Below, one piece after another: positions 1-5,233 of a DNA stretch of 10,841 bases (positions are counted from its first letter, which is position 1; each line of letters begins with the position of its first letter). Source of the stretch: Campylobacterales bacterium. GTDB lineage: Bacteria > Campylobacterota > Campylobacteria > Campylobacterales > QNZT01. A model generated the notes under the pieces. The model was not told the origin of the DNA and did not search any database. It saw nothing but the letters and a program-made list of their open reading frames with translations. The stretch lies in the NCBI GenBank assembly GCA_015489185.1, contig WGAE01000239.1, forward strand, positions 1 through 10,841. Reading direction: 5' to 3'. The position numbers and the translations under genes were made by a program.

Positions 1-93
1 ATGTGCAATATTCAGTAAGCATTAAGAGATTTCATGTAAAATTTGAATTCTATTTTACTTATGAATTTTTATAAAAGTTTATGGTTTATTGGC

Positions 94-120
94 TAAACTC
101 ATTCTGTTTTCAGCCGATAA
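94..120 (+). promoter_or_regulatory. sigma-28 (FliA) promoter
   Basis: TAAA at 94-97, then exactly 15 bases, then GCCGATAA at 113-120. This matches the enterobacterial FliA consensus (TAAA-N15-GCCGATAA) at every conserved position, and Campylobacterota sigma-28 promoters are known to be close to it. Transcription would start near 127 and read into the small acidic gene at 192, leaving a leader of about 65 bases. No good sigma-70 promoter was seen between here and the gene. The promoter ties that gene to late flagellar (motility) expression. Confidence 0.85.
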
Positions 121-130
121 GCAAAAACAA

Positions 131-148
131 TCATGATAAAAATCATGA
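131..148 (+). other. hairpin in the 5' leader of the sigma-28 transcript
   Basis: TCATGAT (131-137), loop AAAA (138-141), ATCATGA (142-148): a perfect 7-bp inverted repeat. It starts only a few bases after the predicted sigma-28 start point near 127, so the mRNA would begin almost directly with a stem-loop. A 5'-terminal stem can protect mRNA from 5'-end-dependent decay; alternatively the palindrome is an operator in DNA. Function is inferred only. Confidence 0.5.
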
Positions 149-191
149 GTAACATAACCAATGTAAATTCAAACCTTGAAAGGGGAAAGAG

Positions 192-395
192 ATGACTGTT
201 GAAGAATTGGAACTGTTGGGAACATTGAGCGAGCTGGATCCTGAAAACCTGGATGACGATGCACTGGCATCTCTGCTGGAAGAGGCGCTGGCGGTAACGG
301 ACGACGATCCGTACGAAGCGATCACTTTCATCACAGAAAACAGTGAAATCCCGTATGAAGATCTTCAACGGGTCTACAATACGTTCAAACGCTAA
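192..395 (+). CDS. small acidic protein, sigma-28 controlled, function unknown
   Basis: A 67-residue protein I do not recognise. It holds 19 Asp/Glu against 3 Arg/Lys, the basic residues all at the C-terminus (R60, K66, R67). There is no signal peptide, membrane segment or cysteine. The sequence looks helical: an amphipathic Leu/Glu-rich N-terminal half (residues 3-34), a DDDP turn near 37-40 and a second helical part with aromatic residues to the end, so a small folded adaptor or chaperone-like protein is plausible. The ATG is supported by AGGGGA at 181-186, five bases upstream. The exact sigma-28 promoter upstream implies late flagellar or chemotaxis-linked expression. It does not look like the anti-sigma factor FlgM, FlaG or a flagellin. 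It is monocistronic, converges on dxr and is followed by a hairpin. Coding status is well supported; function is open. Confidence 0.85.
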   Translation: MTVEELELLGTLSELDPENLDDDALASLLEEALAVTDDDPYEAITFITENSEIPYEDLQRVYNTFKR

Positions 396-407
396 TTCAA
401 CGTGCTT

Positions 408-436
408 CGGAAAGCGGCTCAGCCCGCCGCTTTTCG
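408..436. terminator. hairpin between convergent genes
   Basis: An 11-bp stem, CGGAAAGCGGC (408-418) with GCCGCTTTTCG (426-436), one G-T wobble, loop of seven bases. It sits between the end of the acidic gene (395) and the end of dxr (445), so it probably serves both strands. The T-run is short on the plus strand and absent on the minus strand, so termination efficiency is uncertain. Confidence 0.6.
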
Positions 437-444
437 ATAAATAG

Positions 445-1521
445 TCATACTTTCAAACTGTGCGTAAATGCTCTCACTTCCCGATCTATTGCAAAAACAT
501 CGTTCAATACTAACGGTCTAAAATCTTCAAATTTGCGATACGCCGCCAGCGTCTTTTCGGCAATATCCATAAAACCGATTTTCCCCTCGAAAAATTCTGA
601 AATCGCAACTTCATTGGCTGCATTAATCACGGCGCCCAAATGCGGTTTGGCAAGAATATCCTCCTTGATTTGCCAGATCGGATAACGCGCAGGATCGATA
701 CGACGAAACTCCAGAGAGCCGATTGCAGTCAAATCGACACTCTCCAGTACAGGCTCGGTCACGGTACCGGTTAGCGCAAACGCTATTGGAAGTTTCATAT
801 CGGCATGTGCGATATGCGCTGTCGTACTGCCGTCTACAAAATCGATCAACGCATGGATAATAGACTTCGTTTCAATGATTGCATCGAGATCTTCGATGCC
901 GAACAACCATTTCGCTTCGAGCAGTTCAAAAAGTTTGTTCGTCATCGTTGCACTGTCGATCGTGATTTTGCGCCCCATCGACCAATTCGGGTGATTCAAC
1001 GCTTCTTCGACCGTAGCGTTTTTGAGTACTTCCAACGGTGTATCACGAAACGACCCACCACTTGCCGTCACGACCATTCTGCGAACGGGGCGATCCTGCA
1101 ACAGATACCACAATCCGAAATGCTCACTGTCGATGGGATGAATTTTCTTGACATCAATAAACTGTCCCGCTACTACCAGACTCTCTTTGTTGGCAAGTGC
1201 AACTCTTTTGCCGAGACTGATCGCTTCTACGGTCGGACGTAAACCCGTAAAGCCGACCAATGCGTTGACCACGACATCACTCTTGCTTCGGTGTAAAACT
1301 TCGACAATCCCCTCTTCGCCGTAAAGTACGTGATCGTGCCGTACATCTTTTACCAGTTCTTTTTCACCGACCACCACATATTTGGGATGAAAAGCGGCAA
1401 TCTGCTCATTCAGACGCTTTACATTGGTACCTGCAATAAGTGCTTCGACGTTGTATCCAAAACGCTTTGCGATATGCAATGCATTCACACCGATAGAGCC
1501 GGTAGACCCTAAAACAATCAA
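445..1521 (-). CDS. dxr: 1-deoxy-D-xylulose 5-phosphate reductoisomerase
   Basis: Dxr (IspC) converts 1-deoxy-D-xylulose 5-phosphate and NADPH to 2-C-methyl-D-erythritol 4-phosphate, the committing step of the cytoplasmic MEP isoprenoid pathway. Visible marks: the nucleotide-binding GSTGSIG at residues 5-11, NKESLV at 111-116, metal ligands in DSEH (D131, E133), ASGGSFRD at 153-160, NHPNWSMGRKITIDSATM at 176-193, and the K196/E199 pair corresponding to E. coli K228/E231. At 358 residues it is of normal length. The start is TTG at 1521-1519; no ATG lies nearby, and this start leaves the usual few residues before GSTGSIG. A strong ribosome site precedes it. The TTG overlaps the cdsA stop as TTGA, so the two are probably translationally coupled; the cdsA-dxr order is common in bacteria. 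Confidence 0.96.
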   Translation of the reverse strand: MIVLGSTGSIGVNALHIAKRFGYNVEALIAGTNVKRLNEQIAAFHPKYVVVGEKELVKDVRHDHVLYGEEGIVEVLHRSKSDVVVNALVGFTGLRPTVEAISLGKRVALANKESLVVAGQFIDVKKIHPIDSEHFGLWYLLQDRPVRRMVVTASGGSFRDTPLEVLKNATVEEALNHPNWSMGRKITIDSATMTNKLFELLEAKWLFGIEDLDAIIETKSIIHALIDFVDGSTTAHIAHADMKLPIAFALTGTVTEPVLESVDLTAIGSLEFRRIDPARYPIWQIKEDILAKPHLGAVINAANEVAISEFFEGKIGFMDIAEKTLAAYRKFEDFRPLVLNDVFAIDREVRAFTHSLKV

Positions 1522-2288
1522 GCAAGACCTCTCAGCAAAATGACCATCAAAACACCCGCAAAGAGATAGCCATCAACTCTGTCCAAAACACCGCCGTGAC
1601 CGGGAAGGACGTTACCGCTATCCTTGACATTTGCCTGACGTTTCAGATAACTTTCAAAAAGATCTCCGAAAATAGAAGCGAACGCAACCGTAAAGGAGAT
1701 CAAGACAGATAAAATCGGTGAAACAAATGCTACCCCGTAGATTGCACCTGCGACCGTCGCCAGCAACACACCCCCGACCACCCCTTCCCAGGTTTTTTTG
1801 GGAGAGACGGAAGAAAACGGCGTTTTACCGAAAGCTTTTCCCGTAAAATAGGCTCCCGTATCCGTCAATGCGACAACAATGACCAGCCAAACCATCGCAT
1901 CCATACCAAACCCTTTATAAAGTGCCAGCAAAAAGAGAAATGATGCGGTCGGATAGAGGAAGAGATAGATATTTTTCAGATGAAAATCGTTTTTATAGAC
2001 CATCCACGAAACGGAAATAATCGATGCAAGAAAAAAAAGATCGTCCGGATTACTGTAAAAGAATGAGATGCCCCATAACAAAGTGGCATAGCCGTATAGC
2101 CTGTTGTCGTCTATGCGCATCAGTTTCATCGTTTCATAAAAAGAGAACAAAAAGGCTGCCCCCAGAAACAGCCAGGTCAAAATGAAATTGTCGATCACAC
2201 CGATCAACACGACAATCGCAAAGAGTATCGTCCCTGTCACAAAACGCGGTTTATCGAGTCGCTGAAGCCAATTTTCGGTTTGAGCCAT
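1518..2288 (-). CDS. cdsA: phosphatidate cytidylyltransferase (CDP-diglyceride synthase)
   Basis: Integral inner-membrane enzyme that makes CDP-diacylglycerol from phosphatidate and CTP, the branch point for phosphatidylethanolamine, phosphatidylglycerol and cardiolipin. The protein is 256 residues, usual for the family, with several hydrophobic membrane segments (about 16-53, 68-98, 105-124, 130-145, 168-209 and 240-253). The family signature is intact near the C-terminus: SYLKR at 213-217, KDSG at 222-225, and PGHGG..DRVD at 229-239 with the metal-binding acidic residues. The upstream conserved block DTGAY...GK...SPKKTWEG (143-169) is also present. The ATG has AAGGTAG a few bases upstream. 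A sigma-70-like -10 element lies 34 bases before the start, so it may be expressed apart from the upstream genes. Its stop overlaps the dxr start. Confidence 0.96.
   Translation of the reverse strand: MAQTENWLQRLDKPRFVTGTILFAIVVLIGVIDNFILTWLFLGAAFLFSFYETMKLMRIDDNRLYGYATLLWGISFFYSNPDDLFFLASIISVSWMVYKNDFHLKNIYLFLYPTASFLFLLALYKGFGMDAMVWLVIVVALTDTGAYFTGKAFGKTPFSSVSPKKTWEGVVGGVLLATVAGAIYGVAFVSPILSVLISFTVAFASIFGDLFESYLKRQANVKDSGNVLPGHGGVLDRVDGYLFAGVLMVILLRGLA
1527..1533 (-). promoter_or_regulatory. ribosome binding site deciding the dxr TTG start
   Basis: Read on the minus strand, GAGAGGT lies five bases before the TTG at 1521, inside the last codons of cdsA. It supports TTG initiation and coupling to cdsA translation. 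Confidence 0.65.
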
Positions 2289-2321
2289 TATCTACCTTAT
2301 CATGAACATGAAATATCTTGT

Positions 2322-2327
2322 ATTATA
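2322..2327 (-). promoter_or_regulatory. -10 element of a likely cdsA promoter
   Basis: On the minus strand this reads TATAAT, preceded by GC, a perfect sigma-70 -10 box. The predicted start near 2315 gives a leader of about 27 bases before cdsA. No good -35 box is seen at 16-18 bases, which is common for Campylobacterota promoters. Confidence 0.5.
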
Positions 2328-2337
2328 GCGGAACTCC

Positions 2338-2353
2338 CCTGTAGTACCTGTAG
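2338..2353. repeat. tandem CCTGTAG pair upstream of the cdsA promoter
   Basis: CCTGTAG at 2338-2344 and again at 2347-2353, a 9-base period. The copies cover the expected -35 position of the cdsA promoter. They could be a binding site for an activator or repressor, or chance. Confidence 0.35.
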
Positions 2354-2362
2354 ATTTACGGA

Positions 2363-2698
2363 TTAGACGCGGATATCCAGAATATGATAAGGAAGTGATT
2401 CGTAAAGCTCTTCGGGTGTCGTGGTACGTCCTCTGTTTTGATAACGTTTTTGTGTCTCCACCTCTTTTTCACCTGTCTCCTCTTCCGCCTCTTCGCGCTG
2501 ATGCTCTTTTTCGGGATCGATCGCTTCGGACTCCACCAAATCATCTATATCCGCAACGGTTGCAGGTTTTTCATTTGCCTGTACGGCGGCAATGAAATTT
2601 TGAAATTCGACGCGATTTTGGTAATCGGTCTGTTTTGCGGCGGGGACCTGCATATTTTGGTTGATCAAAACAATGTTTTCAAGCGGGGTTACAGGCAT
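2363..2698 (-). CDS. hypothetical protein linked to the NFACT gene
   Basis: A 111-residue protein I do not recognise. The N-terminal half (1-58) is moderately conserved-looking, with PVTPLENIVLINQN at 2-15 and a Gln/Asn/Ala-rich helix. Residues 59-85 form a Glu/Lys/Arg-rich, probably disordered or coiled stretch, followed by a short C-terminal part ending in LDIRV. There is no signal peptide, membrane segment or cysteine. The ATG has a textbook ribosome site, AAGGAG at 2706-2711, seven bases upstream and overlapping the end of the NFACT gene; only four bases separate the genes, so they are almost certainly co-transcribed. The stop is followed by 74 bases that carry the cdsA promoter. A role tied to ribosome rescue is possible from context alone and is not shown by the sequence. 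Confidence 0.8.
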   Translation of the reverse strand: MPVTPLENIVLINQNMQVPAAKQTDYQNRVEFQNFIAAVQANEKPATVADIDDLVESEAIDPEKEHQREEAEEETGEKEVETQKRYQNRGRTTTPEELYESLPYHILDIRV

Positions 2699-2702
2699 CT
2701 TT

Positions 2703-4037
2703 CTACTCCTTCGTCGCTTTTATCGTATCGTAGTCGACATAATTGACATGCGCACCTTCACGCATTTTGACGTTTCTGCGGCGCGTGAAATCGACCAGAT
2801 AGCTACCCGGCTGCACGTCGCTGAACTGTACACACAACTTTGCACCGAACGCCAACACCTCTTCAGGGGGCGATTTTTTCTCTGTGCGTATTATAACATG
2901 TGTCGAAGGGATATCTTTCAAATGCATCCAGATATCATTCATTCTGGCACTTTTTAAGAGTGCAATATTGCCCTTCTCATTTTTTCCCACCATAATCTTA
3001 TACCCTTCGATAAAAAAGGTCTCGATATTGGTATCCTCTTTTGTACTCTTTTTCTGCTGCCTGAGCTGTTTTGGCAAATAAAGCTGCAACGCATCCAACG
3101 TTTTTGCCGATGCAATTGCCTGATCGAGATGCCGTAAAAACGCAATCTTGGAAAGCAGATTTTCACGCTCTATGTAGGTATATCTAGCTTTCTGTCGCAG
3201 TTTTTTCGCTCTTTTGAAAAGCAGATTTGCCGCTTCCGCGGGAGTTCTTGTCTCCTGCGGCAAACGAATCGTTCGCGTTTTACCTTCAAAATCGGTTACC
3301 GTCAGCTCTTTTTGGTAATTTTGCATACGGTGCAAATTGGCAAGCAACAAGTTCGCCTCTTCCATCAACGCATCACTTTGCGCTTCCAGCTTCGACTCCT
3401 CTTCGAGCGCATCATACGCTTTTTGCAACCGGGCGATCTTTTTGGCAACCTCTTTACGTTTCTGTGCTCTGACGCTTTCAATCTTTTTTGTTTCCTGCTG
3501 TCGGTACGCTTCATAAAGCCATATGTCGATATCCTCTATCGGCTCCTCTTTCCTGTCGGGAAAGTTTTTGGGCGGTAATTTCGCCAGCCGAATTCCCACT
3601 TTTACTTCCCGAAACGACTTGTCGGCATCGATATGCCGATACGCTTCGAGAATCGTTTCATTTTCATCAAGGATAATAATATTGGTATTGCGTCCGGTAA
3701 ACTCAAACTGCAACACCGATTTCTGCGCTTTATAACTCGAAACGGCACTAACCACGATACGCAAAATCCGATTCCCTTCCGGTACTTCGATACGTTCGAT
3801 GCGTGCATTGTTAAAGCGCTTTCGCAAAACTACGTCAAAAGGCGCATTGTAGTTTCTGACTTTCCGGTAGTGTTCTGTCCGAAAAATATACGCCCCCCCG
3901 CGACGCATATCAAAATAGTAATCATGTTTACGATCAAAAACAATTTTAACAATCGTATCATCCACCCGCTCAGCAAGGTCAATCTTTCGGTATCGGGACA
4001 AATGTGAGGCGATTTGCGCAAGTTGAGATCTGGTCAT
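2703..4037 (-). CDS. NFACT family protein (RqcH/Rqc2-like), short form
   Basis: A member of the Rqc2/RqcH/NEMF family, often labelled fibronectin-binding protein. Characterised members bind obstructed 50S subunits with peptidyl-tRNA and add C-terminal alanine tails. In the 450-codon frame opening at 4055, visible parts are an NFACT-N domain at about 8-150 (with GRNTNIIILD at 121-130), a charged coiled-coil middle at about 186-310, and a C-terminal NFACT-R (DUF814) domain at 345-445 with DIWMHLKDIPSTHVIIR at 374-390. It is about 120 residues shorter than Firmicutes RqcH; no clear helix-hairpin-helix part is seen. The Asp-Arg motif of RqcH (D97/R98 in B. subtilis) aligns with Asn95-Arg96 here. 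I chose the ATG at 4037 (444 residues, start MTRSQLAQI) over the TTG at 4055, because the -10 box of the likely promoter lies between them and family members begin at this point. Confidence 0.9.
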   Translation of the reverse strand: MTRSQLAQIASHLSRYRKIDLAERVDDTIVKIVFDRKHDYYFDMRRGGAYIFRTEHYRKVRNYNAPFDVVLRKRFNNARIERIEVPEGNRILRIVVSAVSSYKAQKSVLQFEFTGRNTNIIILDENETILEAYRHIDADKSFREVKVGIRLAKLPPKNFPDRKEEPIEDIDIWLYEAYRQQETKKIESVRAQKRKEVAKKIARLQKAYDALEEESKLEAQSDALMEEANLLLANLHRMQNYQKELTVTDFEGKTRTIRLPQETRTPAEAANLLFKRAKKLRQKARYTYIERENLLSKIAFLRHLDQAIASAKTLDALQLYLPKQLRQQKKSTKEDTNIETFFIEGYKIMVGKNEKGNIALLKSARMNDIWMHLKDIPSTHVIIRTEKKSPPEEVLAFGAKLCVQFSDVQPGSYLVDFTRRRNVKMREGAHVNYVDYDTIKATKE

Positions 4038-4043
4038 GAAGGA

Positions 4044-4071
4044 ATCATAACACAACTCTGATTCAAATCAA
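4044..4071 (-). promoter_or_regulatory. promoter of the NFACT gene, predicted leaderless
   Basis: Minus strand: TTGATT (4071-4066), 16-base spacer, TATGAT (4049-4044). The -10 box ends six bases before the ATG at 4037, so transcription would start at or within a base or two of the start codon. No ribosome site precedes that ATG. A 12-base palindrome, TGATT-CA-AATCA, overlaps the -35 box and may be an operator. Confidence 0.55.
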
Positions 4072-4090
4072 AGTGTTCCCAAAAAATAAT
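4062..4090 (+). promoter_or_regulatory. possible plus-strand promoter facing the structured element
   Basis: TTCAAA (4062-4067), 17 bases, AATAAT (4085-4090). The predicted start near 4097 coincides with the left edge of the outer inverted repeat. The boxes are only fair matches in AT-rich DNA, so this is tentative. Confidence 0.3.
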
Positions 4091-4096
4091 AGAGTT

Positions 4097-4283
4097 CTTT
4101 GAAAAACTGTTTATTTCACTCAAGCGAGTTACCATTTGTCGCTTCGCGAGCGCATCCAAACCGCACTAAAAAGTGCAAACGCAAGCGCCCCTTCGGGGTT
4201 GGGGCACTTTTTTGCCTTCGGGCAATCGTTCGGTTTGGATGCTCAAATGATCATGCTTTAGTTCAACAAACAGTTTTTCAGAG
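4097..4283. repeat. nested inverted-repeat element; candidate structured RNA
   Basis: The 290-base gap between the NFACT gene and the HDOD gene holds no convincing gene but strong symmetry. An outer pair, 4101-4112 (GAAAAACTGTTT) and 4268-4279, is perfectly complementary over 12 bp and extends to 16 bp (4097-4112 with 4268-4283) with one wobble. An inner pair, 4152-4163 (GCATCCAAACCG) and 4231-4242, is also perfect over 12 bp. Inside are AAAAAGTGC (4168-4176) with GCACTTTTT (4204-4212), a CCC-TTCG-GGG-type hairpin (4189-4198) and TTGCC-TTCG-GGCAA (4212-4225). Between outer and inner stems lie ACTC-AAGC-GAGT (4118-4129) and a CGCT/AGCG hairpin (4140-4152). Two C(UUCG)G tetraloops favour a plus-strand RNA. 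It could be a small regulatory RNA (length and closing-stem layout recall 6S RNA) or a dispersed palindromic repeat. Not identified. Confidence 0.6.
4168..4213. terminator. terminator-like hairpin inside the structured element
   Basis: AAAAAGTGC (4168-4176) pairs with GCACTTTTT (4204-4212), followed by another T, and encloses a G+C-rich hairpin. The A-run/T-run layout is that of a bidirectional intrinsic terminator, so plus-strand transcripts might end near 4213 rather than cross the whole element. Confidence 0.4.
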
Positions 4284-4292
4284 GGTTCAATG

Positions 4293-4327
4293 CAGAAAAC
4301 TTCATGTACCGTCGCCGGCACATGAAG
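4293..4327 (-). terminator. intrinsic terminator of the HDOD gene
   Basis: Minus strand: CTTCATGTGCCG (4327-4316), loop GCGA, CGGTACATGAAG (4311-4300), a 12-bp stem with one G-U wobble and a GNRA tetraloop, followed by TTTTCTGC. It lies 23 bases after the HDOD stop codon. The T-run is short, but stem quality and position make the call good. Confidence 0.75.
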
Positions 4328-4349
4328 AAGAGATTATGAAGGAAAAACG

Positions 4350-5177
4350 TTAGACCGTTTCGAGTTGAAATGTCTGTTTGACAGCTTCTTCGAATTTCGC
4401 TTTATCAAGATTATAGGCCTTGACCATCTCCAGAGCTTTTGGCAGGTTTGTATCCAGGTCAAGCGGCTGCGTCGTAATCACGGTTTTAACAACGCGCAAA
4501 ATTCGGGCATACTCTTTGACATCTTCATCCGCTTCATCAGGGTTATTGATATATCTGATCGCATTGTACATCACCGGATCGAAATTCCAGTCATTGAGCA
4601 ATACACCGGTTACCTCTTCATTGGTCATACCGAAAACTTTCTGTTCCAGTTCCATCATCTCATCAAGCGATTTTACCTGCTCTACCAGCGCTTTAAATTC
4701 ATCTTTTTTCCCATGTTCAATCACCAGTGAAGCGAGTACGATTTTCCCTACTTCCATCAAAAATGACGGCAAAATCAACATATCCAGTTTCTCTTTTTTC
4801 CCTTTGTACCATTTCGCCACAAATGCGTTTTGCTGTTCAGAAATAGAAGCGAGATCTTTTGCGTCAATCCCGTACGGTGAAAGATCGAGATCAGGTTTCT
4901 TTTGCAAAAAGGAAGAGAACGCAAACCCTTTAACCGTCTCCATACCGAAGATCGAAACTGCCTGCTCGATACTTTTGATTTCCCGACTGAAACCGTACAA
5001 CGGACTATTCGCCGCTTTCAAAATATTTGTCGTAGTCATCGGATCGCTTTTGACCACTCTGGCAAGGTCCGCTACGGAACTCTCGACATCATTGCAAACC
5101 GCCATGACTTTGTTTACCGTATCATCAAGCGGGGGAAACGCTTTTACCTTATTTAAAATAATCTCTTTTGTCATCAT
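4350..5177 (-). CDS. HDOD domain signalling protein
   Basis: HDOD domains are relatives of HD phosphohydrolases that lack the catalytic His-Asp residues; they act as protein-interaction modules in signalling, motility and stress control. The 275-residue protein is nearly all HDOD: the signature begins at FPPLDDTVNKV (14-24), continues with DLARVVKSDP (37-46), KAANSPLYG (54-62) and SIEQAVSIFGMETVKG (69-84), and the core ends near residue 200. The remaining 75 residues are a helical tail. No receiver, GGDEF or EAL domain is attached, and there is no membrane segment. Two ATGs are adjacent (5177 and 5174); AAAGGG seven bases upstream of the first supports that one. A gap of 56 bases separates it from the upstream hydrolase gene, so read-through is possible, and a terminator follows. 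The regulatory partner is unknown. Confidence 0.88.
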   Translation of the reverse strand: MMTKEIILNKVKAFPPLDDTVNKVMAVCNDVESSVADLARVVKSDPMTTTNILKAANSPLYGFSREIKSIEQAVSIFGMETVKGFAFSSFLQKKPDLDLSPYGIDAKDLASISEQQNAFVAKWYKGKKEKLDMLILPSFLMEVGKIVLASLVIEHGKKDEFKALVEQVKSLDEMMELEQKVFGMTNEEVTGVLLNDWNFDPVMYNAIRYINNPDEADEDVKEYARILRVVKTVITTQPLDLDTNLPKALEMVKAYNLDKAKFEEAVKQTFQLETV

Positions 5178-5212
5178 AAGTAAGCCCTTTGTGTGATTTT
5201 TTGGTTGTAGCT

Positions 5213-5218
5213 ATTATC
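5213..5218 (-). promoter_or_regulatory. possible -10 element for the HDOD gene
   Basis: Minus strand GATAAT, one mismatch to TATAAT, in the 56-base gap before the HDOD gene. The predicted start near 5206 gives a leader of about 28 bases. No -35 box is evident, so this is weak. Confidence 0.3.
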
Positions 5219-5233
5219 GACAAAGCAAAAAAT

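Noticed and set aside
36..75. A weak inverted repeat (GTAAAAT ... ATTTTAC, 36-58) and a TATAAA at 70-75 as a second promoter
   Set aside because: The DNA is very AT-rich, the best -35 candidate is 21 bases away, and the repeat is short; neither stands out from the background.
192..395. The small acidic gene as FlgM, the sigma-28 antagonist
   Set aside because: Its length is similar and the promoter fits, but the protein is very acidic throughout and shows no FlgM sigma-binding helix pattern that I can recognise.
2703..4037. Surface fibronectin-binding adhesin
   Set aside because: That is a historical label for the family; the protein has no signal peptide or anchor and carries NFACT-N and NFACT-R domains of ribosome quality control.
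4097..4283. Retron-like reading of the inverted repeats (a1/a2 arms around hairpins)
   Set aside because: No reverse transcriptase gene lies on either side; the neighbours are NFACT and HDOD genes with complete frames.
4097..4283. Integron attC site
   Set aside because: The ends lack the RYYYAAC and GTTRRRY core sites, and there is no integrase or cassette array.
4099..4353. An 84-codon open frame on the plus strand in the gap before the HDOD gene
   Set aside because: It runs straight through the nested inverted repeats and the HDOD terminator, has an odd Arg/Cys-rich composition without domain character, no ribosome site, and overlaps the HDOD stop.
4420..5196. A 258-codon plus-strand open frame opposite the HDOD gene
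   Set aside because: Ser/Ile/Phe-rich composition typical of an antisense frame; the minus-strand frame has a full HDOD signature, ribosome site and terminator.
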